Below are positions 35,101 through 44,195 of a DNA stretch of 64,000 nucleotides, piece by piece. The notes beneath the pieces were generated by a model that saw only the letters and a list, made by a program, of their open reading frames with translations, did no database searches and was not told where the DNA came from. The stretch is from the NCBI GenBank assembly GCA_916700875.1, contig CAKAKS010000039.1, positions 22,713,315 to 22,777,314 of the forward strand, given 5' to 3'. Position 1 is the first letter of the stretch, and each line of letters starts with the position of its first letter. The stretch is from Sebastes aleutianus. Lineage: Eukaryota; Chordata; Actinopteri; Perciformes; Sebastidae. A program made the position numbers and the translations under genes.

Positions 35101-36542
35101 CCCCACTGGCTAGCTCATGGCCGCCGCTCTGCACTGCTCTCATACGGTGGTTACCGCTGATAATGCCGTCCCGACCGATGGCACCGTTGCGGAAGCGTAG
35201 CACCCACCCTCCAGTTCCCCTCAGGTTATTTAGCTCTGTCAGCACTATTGCTGTAGTTTTCACCGTTAGCGCTTTTAAGATAAAAGAAGCTCACACTTGG
35301 TGATGAATCACTTGGTCACCATGTAAACTGATTTATTTCCCTAACTATTAAAGATCCAAGACTCAAATCTGTGATGTAAGGATTTTGTACAGCCGCAGAA
35401 AATGAATGAGAGACTGTTTTATTATATTTTCAATATGAAAAAGTATGGTAATCACATGGTAATCTTTTCTGTCGACAGTGAAAATCTGAATTTTTAACAG
35501 ATAGTACCAAACTTGTTTTGCTGATAAGCCTGGAGCTGCACACCAAATATCTGCCATTGACTGTAGTAAATGTTAGAAAAAGATTGAATTGATAGAAGAA
35601 CATATTTAATCTCAAGAGCTAACCACATATTTTCTATTCAGTAAGCAAGCTTGTCTCATCTCAGGAATTTTGTACACTTATCTTACTTCTACGCTTCAGT
35701 GCATAACATTTCGAAAATGCGATACAGTACTTTGACTGGATATAAAAAATACCAGAAATAAAAGTCAATAAAACTCTCCATATAACCTTTAAATAAAATA
35801 CTCCTCGTAGAGTTTTGCTTCGACAGCCTCGGAGGCAGCTCCTTCTGATAGAATTCATGTCTGGACTGCTGAACTACTGTGGGAACGCAGACAGAAACAA
35901 CCTCCGTCACCTTTTTATATCCTTCAGGCATATTTACCCTGTTATTGCTACTCGCTGCCTGTTTGTATGCATTTGCATGTTGTTGATTTTAAACCTCTCA
36001 GACGCAGCATTTGAAAACAACCATGACAGACGAGCCAGACAGTTTCACTCTCAGCCCTGAGAGCTAACTCTGTAACACATGTAGTGCTGTCACAGCGCTG
36101 ACGGACACGTTTTGACTTTCTCACTCTTAACACAACATTTAAATGTTTGTACATATTGAGACTATTAGGAAGTTAATTGTGTGTTTATGATTTTGGTCTG
36201 TATGTAAAATGTCGTGTTTGTTTTTTTCGTGCGGCCTCACCCTCACCTCTCTTCCTTCCTCCAGAGGTTCACGCCATGCTTGACGCCTTCCTCCCTCCCG
36301 GCACTTATTTCCGCTTCAACCCCTTCATGAGCGAAGACATCTCCATGGACGAGAACCGGCACGAGAAGCTCAACCTGCTGCAGGCCGAGGGCGCCCGATA
36401 TCTGGAGAGGAACGAGGACAAGCTGAAGAAGGCCGCTCGCATCCTCACCCGAGAGAAAAGCTCCGTCCAGACGCTGGCAGAGTGGGCCAGGCTCAGGGCC
36501 GACATGTATAACATGTCCTTTAATAAGTCCTTTAAGTTCTAG
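6940..36542 (+). CDS. pnpla8: Calcium-independent phospholipase A2 gamma (PNPLA8), complete CDS, nine coding exons
   Basis: CDS is join(6940..8187,9557..9706,13958..14109,14372..14466,16046..16217,16671..16728,17108..17302,31032..31227,36265..36542): 2544 nt, 847 aa plus stop (human 782 aa). All introns are GT-AG; phases are 0,0,2,1,2,0,0,1. The N-terminal third (exon 1) is basic and Ser/His-rich at the start, fitting mitochondrial import, then Pro/Ser/Thr-rich (about 160-212). The patatin domain starts near residue 507: glycine-rich oxyanion motif DGGGLRG at 512-518, nucleophile elbow GVSTG with Ser547, and catalytic Asp691 in DGG. These match human Ser483 and Asp627 with the same offset. 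The enzyme hydrolyses fatty acyl chains of phospholipids in mitochondria and, in mammals, peroxisomes. The start MSNN resembles the human start MSIN. The C-terminus is KSFKF, not SKL as in human. Intron 7 is 13.7 kb. Confidence 0.97.
8188..8853 (+). other. pnpla8: pnpla8 intron 1, left part
   Basis: AT-rich intron sequence with no recognisable coding or repeat signal before the MITE at 8854. Confidence 0.6.
8854..9224 (+). mobile_element. hAT-like MITE with TIRs and target duplication
   Basis: Ends are TAGGGCTGGGCGATATGG and, inverted, TAGGGCTGGGCTATATGA. The flanks TTACCGGT (8846-8853) and CTACCGGT (9225-9232) match at 7 of 8 positions, the 8 bp duplication expected for hAT elements. The 371 bp interior is AT-rich, with no transposase frame. 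Confidence 0.85.
9557..9706 (+). CDS. pnpla8: pnpla8 coding exon 2 (residues 417-466)
   Basis: It encodes IIARVSVDNRTRGLVQSL and continues to LLEFPETSGVAIK, very close to the mammalian protein. Acceptor TTTTTTCCTAG, donor AAG|GTGAGA; phase 0 at both ends. Confidence 0.96.
9851..11140 (-). mobile_element. Degraded LINE 3' region (minus strand), split by a hAT MITE
   Basis: On the minus strand the region near 11120-10880 reads like the end of a LINE reverse transcriptase (TLEGVAIEFVDTYKYLGI, then LSKKLKFTLGSLYRLKSCFS), followed by LDYGDTMYRF near 10850, with stops and frame changes. The element ends at 9851-9885 in an AAATAAAGGTTAAATAAA-type tail, as is common for fish LINEs. A MITE occupies 10236-10590. 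Confidence 0.7.
10236..10590 (+). mobile_element. hAT-like MITE with perfect 8 bp target duplication
   Basis: CTTAAAGC occurs at 10228-10235 and 10591-10598. The element starts TAGGGCTGCACAATTAATC and ends GATCATGCAGCCCTA, so the termini are inverted repeats. It is 355 bp, non-coding, and rich in the motif ATCGCAAT. Confidence 0.9.
11141..11908 (+). other. pnpla8: pnpla8 intron 2, unassigned part
   Basis: No gene, RNA or clear repeat recognised. Short open frames on both strands are not supported. Confidence 0.5.
12015..13445 (-). mobile_element. Penelope-like retroelement, 5'-degraded, with 13 bp target duplication
   Basis: The minus-strand frame at 13176-12310 encodes the end of a Penelope-type reverse transcriptase (RHWFRYVDDTWVTI, the YxDD box) followed by a GIY-YIG-like nuclease (NLVYAVQCSE, TDLYIGETKQPLNRLM). 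Upstream, homologous sequence (e.g. CLNTTYFQYNG) is broken by stops and frameshifts. The terminal region has the known fish Penelope words AAGCTTCTTGGATGAGAGGT and GTGAAGGTTCTCAGTCATCC. GTTTAAATAATGT flanks both sides (12002-12014, 13446-13458). Confidence 0.92.
12310..13176 (-). pseudogene. Penelope RT/GIY-YIG ORF fragment
   Basis: This 288-codon open frame covers only the RT palm/thumb end and the linked endonuclease. The start Met lies inside the RT domain, so it is a remnant and not a native start. The catalytic YVDD is intact; the upstream RT blocks are in other frames. It would not make an active protein as it stands. Confidence 0.88.
13958..14109 (+). CDS. pnpla8: pnpla8 coding exon 3 (residues 467-517)
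   Basis: It encodes EQVVPCLLRLKQ through VKGRGVRILSIDGGGLR, so it carries the oxyanion-hole glycine motif at the start of the patatin fold. The final Arg codon is split with exon 4. Confidence 0.97.
14372..14466 (+). CDS. pnpla8: pnpla8 coding exon 4 (residues 518-549)
   Basis: It encodes GLVALQTLHKLEVLTGKP and then the nucleophile elbow; Ser547 is here and the last Gly of GVSTG is split across the next junction (ACAG|GTGC in the genome, G joined to GT). Confidence 0.97.
14467..16045 (+). other. pnpla8: pnpla8 intron 4
   Basis: Contains a hAT-like element (14696-15259). The remaining 15260-16045 has no recognised feature apart from the pyrimidine tract and acceptor. Confidence 0.6.
14696..15259 (+). 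mobile_element. hAT-like MITE
   Basis: It starts TAGGGCTGTCAAAGTTAAC and ends CAATTGACCGCCCTA, partly inverted. Flanks GAAATTAG and AAAATTAC agree at most positions, a decayed 8 bp duplication. The 564 bp interior has no transposase frame. Confidence 0.7.
16046..16217 (+). CDS. pnpla8: pnpla8 coding exon 5 (residues 549-606)
   Basis: It completes GVSTG and continues AILGFMLGLFQIPLNECDDL, then YRKLGSDVFKQNVIVGTVKM and the SHAFYDSEAWENIL segment. Acceptor TTTTTCCTCAG, donor CTCAG|GTCGG. Confidence 0.97.
16299..16365 (+). mobile_element. tRNA-derived SINE head fragment
   Basis: An A-box-like TAGCTGAATGG (16308-16318) and a B-box-like GGTTCGATCA (16351-16360) are spaced as in tRNA genes, with AGCGCATGC between. 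It does not fold as a complete functional tRNA, and the acceptor stem does not pair, so a SINE remnant is likelier than a tRNA gene. Confidence 0.5.
16671..16728 (+). CDS. pnpla8: pnpla8 coding exon 6 (residues 606-625)
   Basis: A 58 nt exon encoding EKMGSQLLVETSRNPECPK. It restores phase 0. The track of long open frames misses it because of its size; it was found by joining phases and by family similarity. Confidence 0.95.
17108..17302 (+). CDS. pnpla8: pnpla8 coding exon 7 (residues 626-690)
   Basis: It encodes VAAVSTVVNRGTPLKAYVFR and continues to SSAAPGYF-like ATSAAPGYFQEFALGNDLHQ. At 195 nt it is a multiple of three, so skipping it would keep the frame but remove part of the patatin core. 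Confidence 0.97.
17925..18236 (+). mobile_element. Short TIR element (AATTCACACCAG ends)
   Basis: Left end AAATTCACACCAG is the inverse of the right end CTGGTGTGAATTC. The interior is GC-rich compared with the intron and has GGCGAGC/GCGGCC-type words seen in fish MITEs. Superfamily not determined. Confidence 0.5.
20430..20950 (+). mobile_element. TIR element with TTTTAGTTTT-rich interior
   Basis: The left end TAACAAGGTTATAATAGTTT and the inverted right end TAACAGGGTTATTATAGTAA are near matches. The interior is full of (TTTTAGTTTTAG) words, a layout common to a dispersed vertebrate DNA element. Confidence 0.65.
21105..21335 (+). mobile_element. Dispersed LINE-tail-like repeat
   Basis: Contains words typical of a widespread repeat: GCCAAGTTTCATGAAAATTG, CAGAAGTTATTCCATAATCC, AACAAACAAACTGAACC and CATAACCTCCTTGGTGGAG. 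I recognise the pattern from other vertebrate genomes (RTE-like tail), but the class is not certain. Confidence 0.5.
22976..24575 (+). repeat. Degraded composite repeat region
   Basis: Near 23026 CAGTGGTTCTCAATCTTTTT is a hAT-type terminus. The outer words GAAATTAACACCCACCAAG (about 22980) and CTACCAGTCCCCTTGGCCG (about 24530) look like inverted ends of an older element. AAAAACGCCCCTGTGGACAT near 23635 is another known fish MITE word. Borders are guesses. Confidence 0.35.
26331..27004 (+). mobile_element. Long fold-back (near full-length palindromic) element
   Basis: Ends are TTAAAGGAATAGTTCGG and the inverse CCGAACTATCCCTTTAA. Both arms share TATGAGGTACTTATCCATAG next to the ends. Deeper inside, CTATGCTCTCGCCAAAGC (near 26653) pairs with GCTTTGGCGAGAGCATAG (near 26905), and CAGAACACAGGAGTTGTTGG pairs with CCAACAACCCCTGTGTTCTG. 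The left arm is longer by an insertion around 26430-26600. Confidence 0.85.
28344..28896 (+). mobile_element. MITE with TIR AAGGGCGCTTTCACAAGC
   Basis: The right end GCTTGTGAAAGTGCCCTT is the inverse with one mismatch, and both ends continue with TACGTTTT. The interior has AACCAAAAC/GGTTCG words. Non-coding. Confidence 0.75.
28910..29960 (+). mobile_element. Dispersed fish repeat with nested insertions
   Basis: Contains partly duplicated words such as CAACTATTGGATGGATTGCC, ATGTCCCCTCAGGATGAATT and CTAAACATCAGCATGTTAGC, all familiar from fish repeats. It is interrupted at about 29275-29783 by a hAT-like element. Confidence 0.6.
29275..29783 (+). mobile_element. hAT-like element, itself interrupted
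   Basis: Ends TAGAGCTGCAA and TTGTTGCAGCTCTA are inverted. The stretch about 29325-29505 (ATGCCTCCACGATAGCCTTG to GGCGGAGGCAAACAACCGCA) is a different repeat inserted inside, giving three nested layers with the surrounding repeat. Confidence 0.6.
31032..31227 (+). CDS. pnpla8: pnpla8 coding exon 8 (residues 691-756)
   Basis: The very first codon is the catalytic Asp691 of the DGG motif (DGGLLINNPTALAIHECK). It continues CVVSLGTGRFE and ends TLKTKLTNVISSATDTE-like. Its 196 nt would shift the frame if skipped. Confidence 0.97.
31687..32755 (+). mobile_element. Candidate DNA transposon remnant
   Basis: Both sides carry repeated words like GTGTGAACT and ACGACTTT, typical of fish DNA-element termini: TCTAGTTCGCACAACACGAC at the left, CACGTAGTGTGAACTTGA at the right. 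Internal stretches differ in composition, so it may be two elements. No transposase frame. Confidence 0.45.
33790..34125 (+). mobile_element. Common fish MITE (ends in TATACAGTCTATGG)
   Basis: Recognised words include GCCAACGCGGAAGTGCCGAA, ATGGCCACTTGAGGCAGAAA, GGTCTCTATAGCTAATTTCC and the right end TTTATACAGTCTATGG. A related element is at 60880-61420. Confidence 0.65.
36265..36542 (+). CDS. pnpla8: pnpla8 coding exon 9 (residues 756-847, stop)
   Basis: It encodes EVHAMLDAFLPPGTYFRFNP, then LNLLQAEGARYLERNEDKLK, and ends NMSFNKSFKF before TAG. The region is GC-rich compared with its flanks, which makes long shadow frames on the other strand. The human SKL peroxisomal tail is absent. Confidence 0.97.
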
Positions 36543-37725
36543 ATCCAACACAAGCCACCGTTACCTCACATTGAAACTCTTCCTTTATTCTAAATTGCCT
36601 AGAATATTTCATGGTACCATTATTGGTGTGTCATAGTTGTTGACTTCTTGACCTTTTAGCATTGAAAAAACGCACAAGTAGGTAATGTGTCCAACATGCT
36701 AAACACTGCTTTTTGAGTTGCAATCTGCATGAAAATGCATCAGGTTGCCGTTGTGGATGGTAGCACTCGTCTCAGCACTCTTAGCACTGTTGCATTCAAA
36801 GAAGATGTGTCAAAATGACATGTGGGTTTGGGGACTCCCTAGTTAGGGATTCACTGTCAGCTTGCTAGCAAATTGCAGCTTGTATACGTAGAATAGTTAA
36901 ACATTTTGGGGAAGATACCACGTAATTCTGTACGGTAAATATGAAGATAGATAGCGGCCGGTTAGCTTAGCTAAGTATAAAGACTGAAAACAGGGAAACA
37001 GCTAGCCTGGCTCTGTATAAAGTTTTTGATTAGTCATTAAAGGAATAATATATAGGACTGACAGCCAGTGTTTAAAATGGGTAACAGCAGTCCAAGTTCA
37101 AAACATTGGAGCCGTGTTCTCAAAGGAGAACATGCTGGCTGTAGCGTTGTTGTCGGGAGAAGCCAGTATTTCAATTCAGCATGTTTCCTTAATCTCTGAT
37201 GACATATCATGGTCATTTTATGATTTATTACAGTAAATATATTACATATTGGTTTATGCGACTATTGTCTTGTCTTAAAAAAGTATTTTCCCTTGTTTTT
37301 ATTGCCATAGTCTGCGAGTGTGTGTGTGCGGCGCGACACCTCCCGTGGTTTCATCTGGGAGACGTGTTTGAGCGCTGGAGCATCGTAAAACACACTTCAT
37401 TTAAACTCGACTGAAACAAAATAAAACTAACCAAAACCATTTTGGTTAGTCTTTGCACCGTTTCAACAATTTGTTTGAAATAATTTGAGTTAGATTTGAA
37501 AATGTGCGATCGATCTTTGAAGAGTTATTTTATTTTTCCCAGTGATTAGCGAATAGTATTTTTGCTTGAAATACCCATCCCTGGTCCAAAGGTATCAACA
37601 TCTGCTGATGCAGTGGTTTCCCATTTACAGACTTTGTGCTAAGCTAAGCTAGTCAGCTGCTGGCTCTAGCTACATATGAGAGTGGTATTATCATTAAAAA
37701 GCAGAATACTGTAAACTTCTACAGT
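36543..37725 (+). other. pnpla8: pnpla8 3' UTR and downstream, with fold-back repeat
   Basis: No AATAAA occurs in the first 0.85 kb after the stop; the first I see is at 37420-37425, inside repeat-derived sequence. The transcript end is therefore uncertain. Confidence 0.5.
36898..37725 (+). mobile_element. Fold-back repeat with inserted core
   Basis: Left arm words GGTTAGCTTAGCTAAGTATA and CAGCTAGCCTGGCTCTGTAT belong to a very common fish repeat. The right arm near 37620-37725 (GTGCTAAGCTAAGCTAGTCA, TGAGAGTGGTATTATC) is the inverse of the left. The core at about 37030-37560 looks like a separate insertion and shares words (AACTCGACTGAAACAAA) with the element near 31910. Confidence 0.6.
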
Positions 37726-40700
37726 AGTCAGAAACAGACTGTTTTACCAAGTGAGCACTTTTTAAGCTTTCCTTTTTAAAGATTTGTTACGACAACCACT
37801 ACTGTATATCCTCACAAAACTGTTTGCACTTTCACAGAAAATGTGTAGATTGTATATATCTGACCTTGAAATAGAGTATTCGTTAGGCGAAGCTGCCAAT
37901 CTGTAAAACTGTAAAACATCAATGTCAGGTACTGACAGAAAAAAAATCCTTCTTATTTTTGTAAAAAGTTTAATCGAGGTCAGTTTGAGCAGTTAATGCA
38001 AGTGACATTTCTCAAATGTAATGACTAAAATGTGCACCTTTTAACAATGCAGCTACTGGTCAACTGTATAATTGTACACTGATAATAGTAACATTGGTAC
38101 ATGAGGGCCCACTTCAAGCATTACAGTATTATATGTTGTATGTAAATGCATGTTATATTTAAGATTTTACGCACAAAGATCAGTAAATATCTAGTTAAAA
38201 AAATTACAAAGATGTGTATTTTGCAAAGATTTACCCCAATATTTAACTCTAAAATACCTATAATGATTAATTAATATGAATAGCAGATAAATATAAAATA
38301 TAAATGGAGGCTCGCTGTCAAAAGAATGAAACTTTTATGTTATTTTAGCCTCAGAGTATTTTAAGCTCACTTGTTTCAGACGCTTTTATCATCTATGCTT
38401 GATTGTTTGGTTTTATGGATTCCCCACAGGCTATACACATTTTCTGCTCTGTCTTCAACATGCCCTCTTTCCCTTTGATGCCTCTCCTCTAAAGTCTCTT
38501 TCAACCTTTCTACCTTGAAGTGCTGCACGTCAGCCGCTGCTCTGCTGTACTATAACGTCTGTTAAAAATCATGCAGGTCATAGCTGAGGGACTGGTTTAA
38601 ATAGGTTTGCTGCTGAATTGATTTGCCATGGCTTTTAAATGATCTTAATGACATGTACAGCTAAAAAAAAAATTGCACTGCAGACATTCATGCCTCAACC
38701 TGGTCAAGTACTGTATAACTGATACAGAAATGTGTCGGTCACTCCTGGATGACCTGAGGTAAAGTAGACGCAGATATTCATATAATTCCACTGTTCTTCT
38801 GTTGATCCTGTGTAAAGACTGTTTGAGAATGTAATTAAAACCCGTCACTGAACCTCGCTGCATCTTGCCTCCTAATTATATGAAGATTAGCTGATTGTGA
38901 TCTGAGGAAACCTGCTGTTTTACTCACAGCTTGTGATGAAGAGGAGACACGTGGATATTAAGTTTGTACTCACAAGTGTTTCATTTGTGCAACAGAGATC
39001 TGGGCTGATATGCACCTTCGCTGCTCAATCCCCAAGAGGCAAATCCTGATTAGTGAAATTACTACTGCAGGCACATACTGTATCTAGACATACCAGTGGT
39101 TCCTAGGAGTGTTTTTTTTCCCCTCTGTTGTAAAGGTAGTGGTGTATTTTTCAGGGGAAGGTAATTTGCAGGCCCATCCCTGAGCTGCCTGTCATAAAAG
39201 AGAGAGGAAGGTGAGATGAGATGACTGTGCAAGGCTTTGCTCAGGCACCTGGGTAACAACCCCGGCTGTGATGGATCGCATTTCCCTCCAGCGTAAACAC
39301 CGTGCACTGACACCAACTGCTTACACGCATGAAAACACAGCGATGGCCACATAAGGCAGAGGACACAACAAACAGCATCAACTGTGGTCTGAGGGGGGAA
39401 GAATACAGGATGGAGGCCACTCACATATATTGTTTTACCTAACAGTATTTCAGAGAAAATGACAAGAGCAATGCATGCATAAGGTGGACTTCATATATAG
39501 AATAAAAAAGGTGTATCCTAAATATCAGTACTAGAAAAATATGTGATTAAAGGGCATCTCTTGCTTTGCAGAGGAAAATATCAGAGAAATTTATAAATTT
39601 ACTGAATTGTTGAAGACACTATGTGCACATGTATGATCATACACTGAAGCCTGTTAGCTGAAGATGTCTGTTTGATTATTGGCTCAGTAAAGAAATACAT
39701 TTCAATAGATCCTGATTTGTCTCATTCAGATATTTGGATTTACGGCCAGGAGTACCTGTAATAACACTATCATTGCTGGATGAAGAGCCTCTATTCAGAG
39801 AGATTTATCAAGGGTCTTTTAAAATGATTATATGTTCATCAGTCTGTTATAAGCCTAGAAGCACAGAAACACTGAAAGAGAAAGCTGATTTGACGGTGGA
39901 ATAATCAAGTCATCAAGTGGCGCTTCTGTTCCTAAAATTATTCTTCTCATCTAGCAAGTTTAAGTCTCTCATCAGAGAGTTGTTTGGAGAAATTTCTCCT
40001 CTCAATCACTCATCAGTCATCAATCATGAACAGCTCAGTGCATCTAAAGCAAATGAGAAATCCCTGGTTTTGTCTTTTGCCTGCAACAATTCAATTAGTA
40101 ATAAGTATTTGGGGCAGCAACGTGATGCATGAATGTAAAGATCACTGTCAGTACCGTTACTTTAATTCTGTCCACCATGCTGTCCATACCAGCTGCTTGC
40201 AGAAGAAATCTTCATGCGATCCTTCAGAGGCTGGCGTGTCATGAGATGAGGATGATGATGAGGATGATGATGTACTGTATGTCCGAGTCATAGTGCTAGA
40301 TATCTCCACTGAGTTCAATCAGGATTGCTCAAAGACAACTTAAGTTATGACCAATTTAATGCTAAGCCCCGCCCTTTGCGAAGACTTATTGATTGATGGT
40401 GACCATGTTTTTGAAGTAGAATTGTGTAAGTAAGTACAATTTGGTGTTGATACAGTCGAAAATCCAAAAACGTGTATTTACATTACTGTTTTTCACATTA
40501 AGCAACTTCACAAAAATCGATCATGCTGGCCTTAATTAACCAAGAGGCTTTTTTGTAGAGCACATTGATATGTAGATGTGTGTCAAATTTCAAGTCCATC
40601 TGACTCACAAAGTTTTCACTTTTTGGGCTGTCAATTATTGAATTAAATTGAATTGAATTGAATTGAATTGAATAATTGACTGCCAAAAAAGTGAAAACTT

Positions 40701-43141
40701 GTATTTCATTTTAGCGCTACCATCAGGCAAATTGAGATCATATTTTTATATGGAGCATTTTCACATCATTCCCAGTTATAGTGCCAAGTTTCATGTTTCT
40801 AGCTCGGTCCAGCTCACAGCAAATTGAGCAAAGGCAAAATATAGCATATAATGAGTCATGAGTCAGGAGTGTAGCTCTCCTGATCATTGAATCTGGTCTA
40901 AACCTGTAGTGTTGGCAGTCAGACTGTTCCACAGTAATCTAAGAGAGAACAAGGAGAAGGGTACTGCAAGCATGAAGATTTTACTGTTTGCAAATGTCTT
41001 TCTTCTGCTTATTGCACCCAAACCACCTACTAACTTTTTGATGACCTTATGCAGCTTCCACTGAAAGCAAAAATCATAGATGTACATGTGAACCCCGCCA
41101 TAAATTATCAAGTAGTTTCCATTGCTTTAGAGAGAGTGCAAAGAGCATATATTCTATATTTTAGGGTTTGGAGACAGTTTATTGACTCTAAATCACAACA
41201 CAGGTCCTTTTACGTCCTCTGTGGTTTGGAGTTAATACAACTGTCCCTAAATGCTAAAAACACTATCCACACTATCTTTTTTTTTTTTATCTTATTTGCT
41301 TCTCTTCTCTCAGCCACTGAAGCTGATTACTTTAACTTTCAATGTTTACCCTTAAAATTGGTTTTCTCCTGGATCGTTTGGTCCAGTAGTTTCTTTCAGA
41401 GCAAATTCATATTGTGACACAGAAATGAGGATCTTGAGCCCAAAAGACACATTGTCAGGGTTAAATGAAGAACTGCTCTGAGTGAATGGTGTCGTATAAA
41501 CACGGTCATGGTAACAGTGGCCAGCACTTATACTTGTCAACATTTTAAACCAATTCAAATGGAACCAATCTAACAGTGAGATGGTGTAAAAGGCTTCAGT
41601 TTGAGATAGACCACTTACACACCAAAAAACTGACAATAACCTGATATTTGCTGCTGTACACTGCAAATTTCCCCACTGTGAAAAATGTAGAATGGGGGGA
41701 ACAAAATCAAAAACATGAACAAAACTACTTTGCCTTACACAACAGCATATAACCTACTGTAACACAGGTCATGTCATGCTTTTAACAGAGTCAGGCAGCA
41801 AGTGAAGGCTGCTCCCACTCAATATAGAAAAGTCATAATGTAATTACAGAGCAGGCTGAGAGAGGAAATGCATCCTCCCCTGATGTAAACAGATCTGACT
41901 CATGAACTTGTCCCCCAGCAGTAATCACATCACTAATTTCATTTCTTTTGCACCTTTGGCCAAACCTCCAGACTCTGAGTGTAAATACGTCGGGAACATA
42001 TCTCAGGGAGGTTTTGACAGGTAATGTGTTCTCCCATCTCTGTCGTGTAACTGTTTATCCTCCGGGCGGCTGCTACTCAATTACACCTCACATTTAGCTG
42101 CAGCAAATAAACCCAGCTCATTAGCGCTTAATTAGTTTTGAAGCGAGCGGCAGATATCGAGATAAGACGTGAAGAGTTTAATTGCAAAATTTGATTGCCA
42201 CTTTTGGAAAAAAGGTGACAGAAAAACAAGTGATAGAAAAACAAATGCTGAGGGATTGAATGGATTATAAATGTGACTTACTGTCTTTGACAAAGTCATA
42301 AACTTTAACATAACAGATGCACAATATTATTAATACCGGGGTGTTTTTGTTCTTAATTAATGCATATGGTTCTGAATTTCTGGCTCATTTAAAAATGCGA
42401 AAATATCATGGCTTTGATTCTGTTTTCAGCTGCTGTGTTTTGATGTAAATTGTGACTATGAGCCTGCTGATCTGTGCTGTTATTTAGCCTATAGCATCAC
42501 CTCTGATGGGAGGGAAGTCATTTAATGGTTCTGTTATGAAGTTTGCTCTGAAAATAATCAAACAAAATAACACTGAATCAGTGAAGAAAGCAGGCCGAGT
42601 GGTGACCATCTCTCCTTCACAATATCTGCACCATGTGTGATGTTTTGCATCTCAGTGAGCACTGAGGACTTCAAGGATCCACCACAGTAATGGGCACCAT
42701 AATTGGAGTTACCAGTGAGGCAGGGACGACGACTCCTCTGGTGGCTTTCTTTTGCATTTCAACACAAAAGACCTGACAAGATTCACTTTGCAACTTTGCA
42801 AGTGCTTTGTCTCCACGGTGCTGTATATCCTTGAACTTGTGAAAATCCCTCAGAGTATTTTACGGATAATATGCATGAGGGAAATTAAGAGAATATTTTA
42901 ATGAGATTCAAGAGGTATGCAGACATATCTGGAGGCGGTCTGAAATGAGAGGCAAGGACAATTACAATACTTCCTAGTGTGGCACTGTCGGCAGATGTGG
43001 GTAAGAATCCCCCGGTCCCCTTCGGTTGATGATGAGGGAAACTGGTTCCATGGACGCTGGGGAGTTATGTCCTGACCTTGTCTGCATGTCAACCTCTTTC
43101 TTTTTCAGTTTTCAGTCACATACAGTCACATTCAATATGTT
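37726..43141. other. Intergenic DNA between pnpla8 and the putative nrcam promoter
   Basis: Largely free of recognisable repeats apart from simple sequence at 40241-40272 (GATGAG-type) and 40640-40672 (GAATT)n. The part at about 41780-42900 is rich in TAATTA and CATTAGCGCTTAATTAG-type words, which is often seen in conserved regulatory DNA. No gene found. Confidence 0.5.
40618..40685 (+). repeat. (TTGAA)n microsatellite within an inverted repeat
   Basis: TTTTTGGGCTGTCAATTATT on the left and AATAATTGACTGCCAAAAAA on the right flank five to six TTGAA units, so the region can form a hairpin. Confidence 0.75.
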
Positions 43142-44195
43142 ACTGTTAAAGGACCAGTGTGGGACAATTAGGAGGATCTATTGGCAGAAATGGAATATAA
43201 TATTGATAATAAGTATGTTTTCTTTAGTGTATAATTGCCTGAAAATAAGAATCATTGTGTTTCCGTTACCTTAGAATGAGCCATTTATATATCTACATAG
43301 GGAGCTGGTCCCAAGCTCCCGGGAAGAGCGCTGGGCTGAGACGCAGATTTTTGTAGTGTCCAAACGGCGGTACTACAACTTCCGTGTTCGTCACATGATG
43401 CCATTGGGCTCAAAAAGACTTTTCCCCATAGAGTTGCATTGGGAAAGAGACGTCTGTAACTCAGCGGATAATTTCTTTTTTTTAGGTGAATCAACTTCCC
43501 AGTACAAACACTCTAATAGCCCTTATTTAAATCATTAGGTCCTAAAGGTTGTAAAATGCACTAATAGCTGAATCGAGAGTTATTTCCCTTCCACCGTTCA
43601 TGTGAATGAGACCCAGACTGAGGCTGGAGCGAGCGCTGGGAGGCGGAGTTAAAGGAAACGCTACTGCGCCTGCTCTATTGGCCCAATGGATGCGGAAGAT
43701 CGCTGGATGATCCGGGTACTTTATCACTCGGCAGTCGAGCCATTTTGTCTTCATGCGCCACTGAGCAACTCTCATAGGAATGAACAGGAGCCCACCTACA
43801 ACGCTGAATCCAGTTCTCTTTATACATCCATGGTGTGTCCTCTTCACGAAGTCCGCCATGTCGCTCTGCCATGTTTCTACAGTAGCCCAGAATGGACAAA
43901 CCTTTTCCTGCTTGGGCCGGAGTCGATAACGTTACTCGCTCCCGTCGCCGCCGTTTTCTCTCTCTTGCTTCACCACTCACTTCCCACGTACACACACACT
44001 CTACACACTGGCTCTGCTCCAAATGACCTACGCTACTCTTACAACAACTGGCTCTAGAGAGGGCCATTCGCGTTTTTCGCGTCACCTTTACGCAAAATAT
44101 AAATATCTAAGAAAATACTTCACAAATAAATAAAGATGTGAAGAGAAATGAATGAGTGTTGGGGTGGGGGATCATGGATGTTACCCTTTAAAGAG
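43142..44195 (+). mobile_element. Common fish DNA element, split by another element
   Basis: The left part (GGATCTATTGGCAGAAATGG, AGAATCATTGTGTTTCCGTT, ATATCTACATAGGGAGC) and the right part (CAGTAGCCCAGAATGGACAA, CTGGCTCTAGAGAGGGCC) belong to one widespread fish repeat. They are separated by an unrelated block at about 43300-43840. Right border uncertain. Confidence 0.65.
43300..43840 (+). mobile_element. Inserted MITE-like element
   Basis: Words AGTGTCCAAACGGCGGTACT and GACTTTTCCCCATAGAGTTG, and the end TTTATACATCCATGGTGTG, are those of another dispersed fish element. It interrupts the element at 43142-44195 between GGGAGC and the CGCCATG block. Confidence 0.55.

Larger units (their letters stand above)
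31228..36264 (+). other. pnpla8: pnpla8 intron 8
   Basis: Contains the repeats at 31687-32755 and 33790-34125. The stretches 32756-33789 and 34126-36264 are AT-rich and show nothing I can name. Confidence 0.7.

Noticed and set aside
36243..36551. Minus-strand frame of about 100 codons at exon 9
   Set aside because: Shadow of a GC-rich real exon that joins in phase with exon 8.
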